Source: JBGTHB01 sp041746415
GTDB taxonomy: Bacteria; Pseudomonadota; Gammaproteobacteria; Coxiellales; Coxiellaceae
DNA length: 11,729 bases
Direction: 5' to 3'
Assembly (NCBI GenBank): GCA_041746415.1
Contig: JBGTHB010000143.1
Location: 1-11,729 of the forward strand
Under the pieces are notes generated by a model, which made no database searches, was not told the DNA's origin, and saw nothing but the letters and a program-made list of their open reading frames with translations. Both the position numbers and the translations under genes were made by a program. Shown one piece after another: positions 6,004-11,729 of this stretch; the first letter of the stretch is position 1, and each line of letters begins with the position of its first letter.

Positions 6004-9000
6004 CCATAACCTCCAAGTTAGATTGATTTTTTAATTGACGATGGCTAGATAAATAATGGTAAAGGACAGGCACAACAAATAGGGTAAAGAGTGTTCCAAA
6101 AAACATCCCCACTACAATCACAATACCAATATCAAATCGTGAGGTCGCGCCTGCACCCTTAGCAAGAACAAGTGGCAATACACCGAATACGATGGCTAAG
6201 GTTGTCATTAAGATGGGACGAAACCGAATGCTGGCTGCTTGCATAATTGCTTGATATTTATTTTTTCCTTGAAGTTGTTCGTTATTGGCAAATTTCGTTA
6301 ACAAGATGCCATGTTTACAGACTAATCCTGCCAATGTTAGCAAACCGATTTGGGTGTAAATATTTATTGTTGCGAATCCAAACTTTAGCGGTAACATAGC
6401 TGCCATTAAGGCCATCGGTAGACTACCGAGCAGAATAATCAAAGGATCTTTGAAGCTTTCAAATTGCATTGCTAATACAATAAAAATCATGATAAAAGCG
6501 CTTAAAAATAGCCATAACATGTGATTTCCATCTTGAATAAACTGTCTTGAATTGCCCGCATAATCCGTAGACATTGTTTCAGGTAATATTTTTTTAGCCG
6601 TTGTATTTAGAAAGTCCAGCCCTTCCGATAAAGTATGCCCTGGCGCCATGACACCAGAAATTGTGACTGAATTAAATTTTTGAAATTGATTCAAACTGGC
6701 TGGGTCAGTCACCGTTTTCATTGTGACCAATGCTGACAGAGGCACAAGCGTATTATTTTGGGCCTTTACATATAATTGATTAAGCTGATCAGGGTTCAAA
6801 CGATTAGATGCATAAATTTGCGGAATCACTTCATAACTGCGACCGGATAAATTAAAGTATTGAACTTTGTTTTCATTAAGCGCTGTTGCGAGCGTCTGTG
6901 TAATATCATCGATACTAACACCCATCGCTGTTGCCGCATCTCGATCAACATCCATCTTTAACACAGGTTGATCGTAATTTAAATCATCATCGACAAATAA
7001 AAATAATCCACTTTGTCTTGCAGCGCCCATTAGTTTTTCTGCCGCACCATAGAGCGATTTATAATTTTCCATTGATTTAATCACAAACTGAACTGGAAAA
7101 CCTTGTGTACCTGGTAAAACAGAAGGTACAACTGCAACTGATTGGAGTCCTGCGATTTGATTCAATTTAGTTTGCAACAGGGGCTGAAGAGCTAGACTTG
7201 ATAAATTTCGTTTTTCCCAAGGAATTAAACGGACAAATGATAGCACTTGATGCTCACTAGGGATGCCATTAATATAAATCGCTGATTGGATTTCTGGTAT
7301 GCTGTGATAAATTCTATCGAGTTTTTCGCTATTACCAGCGAGAAACTGTGTGCTACTTGAGTCTGGTGCTGTTGCAATCACTTGCAAAAAACCTTCATCT
7401 TCTTTGGGCGCTAACTCTTGAGGTGTGCTTTGATAGAAATAAACACAAGCACCTATTGAAATAAACCAAAGCACCAATATTACTTTTTTATACTGAAACA
7501 CTTTTTTTAAGCCAACCAAATAAATATTTTTAAGAGTTTCAAATTTTCGATCAATTGCATGCATGAGCTTAGATTCGGACTGCACATCTCGCATCACCTT
7601 GGCACACATCATTGACGATAAAGTTAACGCAATGACGCCTGATAAAACCACGGTGCTTGCTAAAGCCCATGCAAATTCTGAAAATAATTTTCCAGTAATC
7701 CCGCTTGAGAAAGAAATTGGAGCAAAAATAACAGCTAACGTTAAGGTCATAGCGACTATAGAAAAAGCAATTTCTCTTGTGCCTTTTAATGCGGCCTCAA
7801 AAACAGAATAACTTTGTTCAATGTAGCGATGAACATTCTCCATCACAACAATAGCATCATCTACCACCAAACCGATGGCAATAACCATGGCTAATAGCGT
7901 TAATAAGTTGATCGAATAACCCATCAACATAAGGAAGAAACAAACGCTGATTAGTGATAATGGAATCGTCACTAATGGAATAAGCACAGTGCGCAAACTT
8001 CCTAAAAAAAGAAAAATTACAACCGCTACAATAATAATAGTTTCTAGCATTGTTTTAATGACTTCTTTAATAGATGCTTGAATATAAGTAGCAGCATTAA
8101 CTACGGTATTGAGCTGCAATCCACTTGGCAATTGCTGTTTTATTCCTGGCAAGATCTTTTCGATGTTATTAACAAGTGTTAATGGATTTGCTCCTGTTTC
8201 AGGCTGAACAAAAATCATTACCGCCGGTTTGCCATTATAAAATGCATTAATTTTATTACTTTCATTTCCAAGTTTCGCTTCGCCGATATCACTTAATCGA
8301 ATGACTGAGTTGCCAGATTGCTTAATAACAATTTGATTAAATGCTGTTGAATCATTTAACTCAGAATTCAACATAATATTTTGTTGAGTTTTTCCATCTA
8401 ATCCACCAACCGTACTCTGAACATTTTGGCTTCTTAAACTATTGATGATATCTTGCATGGTCAGTCCATCAGCAGCCATAGCAATAGGGTTTAGCCACAA
8501 TCGCATTGCGTATTGCCCTCCCAACACTTTGGCATTTGCTACACCATTTACGGCCTCTATCTGAGGTTTAACTGCACGATTGAGATAGTCAGAAATTTGT
8601 GCTCTTGATAGGCTAGTACTAGTAAATGCAAATAATAATACGGGATTATCATCAGACTCTGATTTGCTAATAATGGGTTCATCAATACCTTGGGGTAATT
8701 GACCACGCACACTGGCTACTTTCTGCATAATATTAGTCAATGCTAAATCGGTATTTGCACCAATCATCATATGTATATCAATATCTACATGGCCCTGAGA
8801 ACTAGATGAAGTGATGTAATTGATATCATTAATTCCTGTCAATGCATTTTCAATGGTATTGGTGACATAACCTTCCATGGTATTGCTGTTCGCACCAGGG
8901 TAGTCCACGGAGATGGTGATTACCGGAATTTCAATTTTGGGAAAAAGTCGCAATGGTAAATAGGCATAACCAAACAATCCAGAAAACACTAAAAGTAGAC

Positions 9001-9052
9001 TTAATGACAATGAAAAAACAGGGCGTTTGATAAAAAAATCCGTCCAAGCCAT
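5990..9052 (-). CDS. RND efflux pump, HAE-1 family inner-membrane transporter
   Basis: 1020 residues, full length for an AcrB/MexB-type proton-driven pump. It has the typical N-terminus MAWTDFFIKRPVFSLSLSLL, two large periplasmic loops (about 32-330 and 540-840) and twelve predicted membrane helices. The proton-relay residues are present: D398 and D399 in IGLVVDDAIVVMENV (AcrB D407/D408) and K913 in GLVCKHGILL (AcrB K940). It acts as a trimer in the inner membrane with the fusion protein encoded just upstream; the stop of that gene (TAG 9054-9056) is one base from this ATG. No outer-membrane channel gene is present, so a TolC-type protein encoded elsewhere is presumably used. Being between a ligase and a KAS III-like gene, it probably exports the pathway's product, although a general drug-efflux role cannot be excluded. 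The ribosome binding site is weak (GGTGAAG), so translation may be coupled to the upstream gene. Confidence 0.95.
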   Translation of the reverse strand: MAWTDFFIKRPVFSLSLSLLLVFSGLFGYAYLPLRLFPKIEIPVITISVDYPGANSNTMEGYVTNTIENALTGINDINYITSSSSQGHVDIDIHMMIGANTDLALTNIMQKVASVRGQLPQGIDEPIISKSESDDNPVLLFAFTSTSLSRAQISDYLNRAVKPQIEAVNGVANAKVLGGQYAMRLWLNPIAMAADGLTMQDIINSLRSQNVQSTVGGLDGKTQQNIMLNSELNDSTAFNQIVIKQSGNSVIRLSDIGEAKLGNESNKINAFYNGKPAVMIFVQPETGANPLTLVNNIEKILPGIKQQLPSGLQLNTVVNAATYIQASIKEVIKTMLETIIIVAVVIFLFLGSLRTVLIPLVTIPLSLISVCFFLMLMGYSINLLTLLAMVIAIGLVVDDAIVVMENVHRYIEQSYSVFEAALKGTREIAFSIVAMTLTLAVIFAPISFSSGITGKLFSEFAWALASTVVLSGVIALTLSSMMCAKVMRDVQSESKLMHAIDRKFETLKNIYLVGLKKVFQYKKVILVLWFISIGACVYFYQSTPQELAPKEDEGFLQVIATAPDSSSTQFLAGNSEKLDRIYHSIPEIQSAIYINGIPSEHQVLSFVRLIPWEKRNLSSLALQPLLQTKLNQIAGLQSVAVVPSVLPGTQGFPVQFVIKSMENYKSLYGAAEKLMGAARQSGLFLFVDDDLNYDQPVLKMDVDRDAATAMGVSIDDITQTLATALNENKVQYFNLSGRSYEVIPQIYASNRLNPDQLNQLYVKAQNNTLVPLSALVTMKTVTDPASLNQFQKFNSVTISGVMAPGHTLSEGLDFLNTTAKKILPETMSTDYAGNSRQFIQDGNHMLWLFLSAFIMIFIVLAMQFESFKDPLIILLGSLPMALMAAMLPLKFGFATINIYTQIGLLTLAGLVCKHGILLTKFANNEQLQGKNKYQAIMQAASIRFRPILMTTLAIVFGVLPLVLAKGAGATSRFDIGIVIVVGMFFGTLFTLFVVPVLYHYLSSHRQLKNQSNLEVMDVEH

Positions 9053-9053
9053 A

Positions 9054-10136
9054 CTAATTCTTCACCAAGTTAACTTGTGCACCATTAAACAATTTTTGCT
9101 GACCTTGCATGACAACTTGATTTCCTACGGCCAAACCTTTTTCAATCAGCACACTTCCGCCGACTTTTTGGCCTAAAGTTACGTAATGCTGGGTAACCTT
9201 GCCTTTTTCATAAAGGTAAACAAAATTACCGTATGGGTTATAAACAATGGCGCTTTGTGGTACAGCAGGCTTATCGCTTGTTTTGGGCAGTAAAATAGAA
9301 ACCTCCACGTACATGCCCGGTGTTAAATTGGGGTACGGTGGATTTAATTGCGCTCTTACGGAAAGGGAATGCGTGTCATTGTTCATTTGAGAACCCAATG
9401 CAATTACCTTACCTTGCCATTGATGTGATTGTCCTTGATGGCTGATTGCTAATACGAGATCACCCACGCGCAATAAATCACTTTGTTTTTCAGGAACAGA
9501 AAAATCTACAGTCATTTTGCTGCGATCTTGCAACGAAACAATGACTTGCCCAGCGCTGATATACTGACCTAAATCAACTTGACTGATCCCCAATTGGCCA
9601 GAAAATGGTGCTTTTATAATGGTGTTTTGTAGTAGGGCTTTATCATGTGCTAATTGGGCTTTCGCTTGTTTAGCATTAGAATCAGTTTGGTCAGTATCCT
9701 GCCTCGAAATATAGCCTTTCCCCATGTTCGCTAATGTTTGCGATCGTTCTGCATTCAGTTTAGCTACCTGATATTTTGCTTGGTCTTCTTGAACGGTCGC
9801 TTTGAGAGCGTCATTTTTTAAAGTAATAAGCGTTTGCCCTGCTTGAACTGTTTGACCTGACTGAAAATTGACATCTGTAATAATACCAGCGCTTTCAGCA
9901 CTGACTTGAACGCCATGTGCTGCTTTCACGGTTCCTATGGCTGATAAACTGGAAACATCTTTTGCCGATTTTACGGTAGCTAAACTGACTGAAGGCAACG
10001 ATCTCTGATGGGAAGAGACAGTTTTTCCTTTGGAGTGATAAGCCAAAACAACACTGGCTGTTAATAAAGCCATGACACTACTAATCCAAAACAATGGGCG
10101 AGGAGTGATCCAGTTAATAACGGGTTTTCGTTTCAT
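9054..10136 (-). CDS. RND efflux periplasmic adaptor (membrane fusion protein, HlyD/AcrA type)
   Basis: 360 residues. An N-terminal anchor helix (about 15-33) follows a short basic segment and there is no lipobox Cys, so it is membrane-anchored by a helix and not a lipoprotein. Next come the first lipoyl half (about 70-108, with AGIITDVNFQSGQTVQAGQ), a short alpha-hairpin (about 109-170), the second lipoyl half starting IIKAPFSGQLG (about 173-205), a beta-barrel region (about 206-285) and a membrane-proximal domain to the end. This is the standard order for RND adaptors, and the length resembles MdtA/MexH-type members. It would bridge the RND pump and an outer-membrane channel. Its ATG overlaps the ligase stop as ATGA (4 bases), with AAGGAAG at 10147-10153 inside the ligase gene; its stop is one base from the pump start. 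Both junctions indicate one transcript and coupled translation. Confidence 0.93.
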   Translation of the reverse strand: MKRKPVINWITPRPLFWISSVMALLTASVVLAYHSKGKTVSSHQRSLPSVSLATVKSAKDVSSLSAIGTVKAAHGVQVSAESAGIITDVNFQSGQTVQAGQTLITLKNDALKATVQEDQAKYQVAKLNAERSQTLANMGKGYISRQDTDQTDSNAKQAKAQLAHDKALLQNTIIKAPFSGQLGISQVDLGQYISAGQVIVSLQDRSKMTVDFSVPEKQSDLLRVGDLVLAISHQGQSHQWQGKVIALGSQMNNDTHSLSVRAQLNPPYPNLTPGMYVEVSILLPKTSDKPAVPQSAIVYNPYGNFVYLYEKGKVTQHYVTLGQKVGGSVLIEKGLAVGNQVVMQGQQKLFNGAQVNLVKN

Positions 10137-11548
10137 AAAACCACAGCTTCCTTTTGATCAATGAATTCGGATGATAAATCGGCTTTCAATTTTAATTTAT
10201 CAATCTTACCGTTCGTCGATTTAGGCAAAGTTTTTAATAAGCTAAAAAACTTGGGTCGCTGTTCAGACGATAACTGTTGCTGACAATAATGTTGTAATTC
10301 ATCAACGCTGACCTCAGAAGCGGTTACAATAAAAGCGCGTAATGCGGTTCCCCATTCATGGTGATCTACTCCAATCACAGCCGCTTCAATAACGGCAGGG
10401 TGCTGCATTAAAACTGCTTCCACTTCCTTAGGGCTCACTTTCATTCCTCGACACTTTAAAACTTCATCCATCCGCCCATGAAAATAGAGATAACCGTCTT
10501 CATCTAGCCAACAATAATCACCAGTATAAAGAAGCTTTTCATCCGGCAATAAACCGTTTTTAAGTTTTTCAGCCGTTTTATCCGGTTTTTTCCAATAGCC
10601 GCACATCACGGTAGCACCACGAATTACCAACTGCCCAATCTGGTTCGGTCCAAGACGGTTTCCAGCATCATCCACAACCCATAGTTCAGTATTTGGAATC
10701 GCAATACCCACACTGTTTGGTTTTTTCTCAATCATTTCAGGTGGCAAATACGTGCAGCGTTTACACTCCGTTAAACCGTACATTGAAAATATGCGTGCCG
10801 AGGTAAATTGGTTTTGCAACATATCAATATGTTTGAGATTCAGTGCAGCACCGGTATTGGTAATACAGCGAACACTGGATAAGTCATACGTAAAACGTTC
10901 ACCATGTTGCTTCAAAAGCGGAACCATGCTGGGAACTACCGGCAACACAGTCGCTTTAAACGTAGCAATTTTCTTTAATAACTGCGCAGGCCACATGAAA
11001 TTAGGTTCTAGAATGAGTGTTGCGCCAACGGAAAATGCCATAATCATTTGATATAAACCATAATCAAATGAAATCGGTAAAGCAGAAATAATGGTATCCT
11101 CTTCATGATGCTCGAGGTATTTATTAATCGAGGTAGAAGCTGCCAGCATATTGCGATGGGTTAACATCACGCCTTTCGGCTCACCCGTAGAACCAGATGT
11201 ATAAATAATCGACGCCAAATCGATATCCAAGGCACCCGAATGAATCGCCTTTGTTGGCATTTCCCCCAAAGCATTTTCAAAAAGATTGATAAAATCGGAT
11301 AGCTCAGAGCCTGAGGGTTCACTCAATAAAATTCCTTTAAGGGGAAAATAATTTTCTTGAATTAGTCTCGGCAACAAATGATACTGCCTGGAGTTGCAAA
11401 CAAGCACAGAAGCTTCTGAGTCTTTCAAAATGTAATCTAATTTATCATTGGTTATATCACTACTTACCAAAGAAATGACAGCGCCTGCTTTCAGTGCACC
11501 CCAAAAACTAACTACCGATTCATAAGTATTGCCTGTTGCACAAACCAC
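10133..11548 (-). CDS. AMP-forming acyl ligase, 5' end removed by an IS insertion
   Basis: 471 residues from GTG 11548 are readable, with intact adenylate-forming motifs: IIYTSGSTGEPKG (114-126), FDYGLYQ (161-167), MYGLTECKRCTYLPPE (256-271), YTGDYCW (341-347), GRMDEVLKCRGMKVSPKEVE (358-377) and the A10 lysine K448 in PKSTNGKID. It would activate a carboxylic acid as acyl-AMP and load CoA or a carrier. The YGLTE..R.TYLPPE and FDYGL stretches recall, from memory, the exosortase A-associated acyl-CoA ligase family, usually about 515 residues. The frame stays open upstream with family-like residues FLQSVGVSRGDRV up to about 11587, then runs into IS sequence and a stop at 11624-11626. Some 40-55 N-terminal residues are therefore missing, including the first part of the large domain. 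No in-frame ATG lies upstream; GTG 11548 has AGGTGA (11553-11558) four bases away and might allow a truncated product, whose activity is doubtful. First gene of the train; ATGA overlap with the adaptor gene. Confidence 0.85.
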   Translation of the reverse strand: MVCATGNTYESVVSFWGALKAGAVISLVSSDITNDKLDYILKDSEASVLVCNSRQYHLLPRLIQENYFPLKGILLSEPSGSELSDFINLFENALGEMPTKAIHSGALDIDLASIIYTSGSTGEPKGVMLTHRNMLAASTSINKYLEHHEEDTIISALPISFDYGLYQMIMAFSVGATLILEPNFMWPAQLLKKIATFKATVLPVVPSMVPLLKQHGERFTYDLSSVRCITNTGAALNLKHIDMLQNQFTSARIFSMYGLTECKRCTYLPPEMIEKKPNSVGIAIPNTELWVVDDAGNRLGPNQIGQLVIRGATVMCGYWKKPDKTAEKLKNGLLPDEKLLYTGDYCWLDEDGYLYFHGRMDEVLKCRGMKVSPKEVEAVLMQHPAVIEAAVIGVDHHEWGTALRAFIVTASEVSVDELQHYCQQQLSSEQRPKFFSLLKTLPKSTNGKIDKLKLKADLSSEFIDQKEAVVL

Positions 11549-11585
11549 ACGATCACCTCGCGATACTCCAACAGATTGTAAAAAA

Positions 11586-11729
11586 TGTGTGATGTGGCAA
11601 CACTTTTCCGAACATATTTTTAATTAAATCTTCTGCGTGCTTCATATTGCTCAGGAGAGTAATAATCATTAGCAGAATGCAATCGCTTGCGATTATAGAA
11701 CACTTCAATATATTCAAATATTTTTTGTT
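11586..11729 (-). mobile_element. end of an IS3-family insertion sequence (continues beyond window)
   Basis: The element's transposase 3' end occupies 11620-11729 and about 30 bases of non-coding end sequence follow to roughly 11586-11590, where the ligase reading frame resumes. Read on the plus strand the terminus begins near TGTGTGATGTGGCAACAC; IS3-family ends normally start with TG, and two or three TG positions here are possible, so the exact boundary is uncertain. The other end, its inverted repeat and the target duplication lie outside the window. Confidence 0.7.
11620..11729 (-). CDS. IS3-family transposase (OrfB), C-terminal fragment
   Basis: Read on the minus strand, the frame entering at the right edge gives 35 residues ending in YSPEQYEARRRFN and a TAA stop (11620-11622). 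The stretch IEVFYNRKRLHSANDYYSP matches the conserved end of the IS3-family rve integrase domain, where most members have YN.KR.HS..GY.SP. This is the region just after the third catalytic acidic residue (the Glu of DDE), which itself would lie further right outside the window. In an intact element this protein is produced with OrfA by programmed frameshifting and carries out transposition. Whether this copy is intact cannot be judged here. Confidence 0.85.
   Translation of the reverse strand, partial: QKIFEYIEVFYNRKRLHSANDYYSPEQYEARRRFN

Larger units (their letters stand above)
1758..11587 (-). other. seven-gene putative biosynthesis-and-export operon
   Basis: Seven minus-strand genes follow one another with junctions of a 4-base overlap (ligase/adaptor), 1-base gap (adaptor/pump), 14-base overlap (pump/KAS III-like), 13-base gap (KAS III-like/adenylation), 4-base gap (adenylation/hydrolase) and 8-base gap (hydrolase/transglutaminase-like, with the preferred start). 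No internal terminator or promoter is evident. The native promoter must lie upstream of the ligase 5' end, beyond the IS element and outside the window. The gene content (two activating enzymes, an acyltransferase, a hydrolase, a possible amide-forming enzyme and a pump with its adaptor) suggests assembly and export of a small acylated or aminoacylated molecule; this is inference. Confidence 0.7.

Noticed and set aside
7563..7811. Plus-strand open frame inside the RND gene
   Set aside because: It is a shadow of the intact pump sequence on the other strand; the same holds for short plus-strand frames at 1914-2135, 2294-2494, 3095-3286, 4905-5102 and 10752-11051.
3531..11548. Siderophore (legiobactin-type) biosynthesis locus
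   Set aside because: Legiobactin-type loci rely on NIS synthetases (IucA/IucC type) and MFS export; no such gene is seen here.

Overview
The window reads as part of an AT-rich gammaproteobacterial chromosome. The protein style (a compact AT-rich HAE-1 RND pump, an Lnt-like acyltransferase, many Lys/Asn/Ile codons) fits Legionellales such as Legionella. That placement is inferred from general character only; no rRNA or taxonomic marker is present.

Layout. Bases 3-206 hold the 3' end of an unidentified plus-strand gene. A 147-base gap follows, with a plausible sigma70-type promoter and possibly a decayed relic of the upstream gene. At 354-1769 (+) lies an apolipoprotein N-acyltransferase-like membrane protein with a nitrilase-fold catalytic domain. 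It converges on, and overlaps by 12 bases, a long minus-strand gene train that fills the rest of the window.

The train runs right to left from about 11587 to 1758 and contains seven tightly packed genes: (1) an AMP-forming acyl ligase, (2) an RND membrane-fusion protein, (3) an HAE-1 RND pump, (4) a KAS III-fold acyltransferase, (5) a stand-alone amino-acid-adenylation enzyme, (6) a PAF-acetylhydrolase-like alpha/beta hydrolase and (7) a transglutaminase-like protein. Junctions range from a 14-base overlap to a 13-base gap, which is what a single operon looks like. Two substrate-activating enzymes, one acyl-transfer or condensing enzyme, one hydrolase, one possible amide-forming enzyme and a two-part exporter together suggest a small-molecule pathway that makes an acyl-amino-acid-like or short peptide-like product and pumps it out through a borrowed TolC-type channel. 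No carrier protein, condensation domain, outer-membrane factor or regulator is in the window. The product is unknown.

At the right edge an IS3-family element has landed in the 5' part of the first operon gene. The transposase C-terminus (11620-11729, minus) is followed by the element's end at about 11586-11590, where the ligase reading frame begins without its first ~40-55 residues. The operon is therefore cut from its native promoter here, and is either silenced or read from within the IS. I see no tRNA, rRNA, CRISPR array or confident intrinsic terminator.
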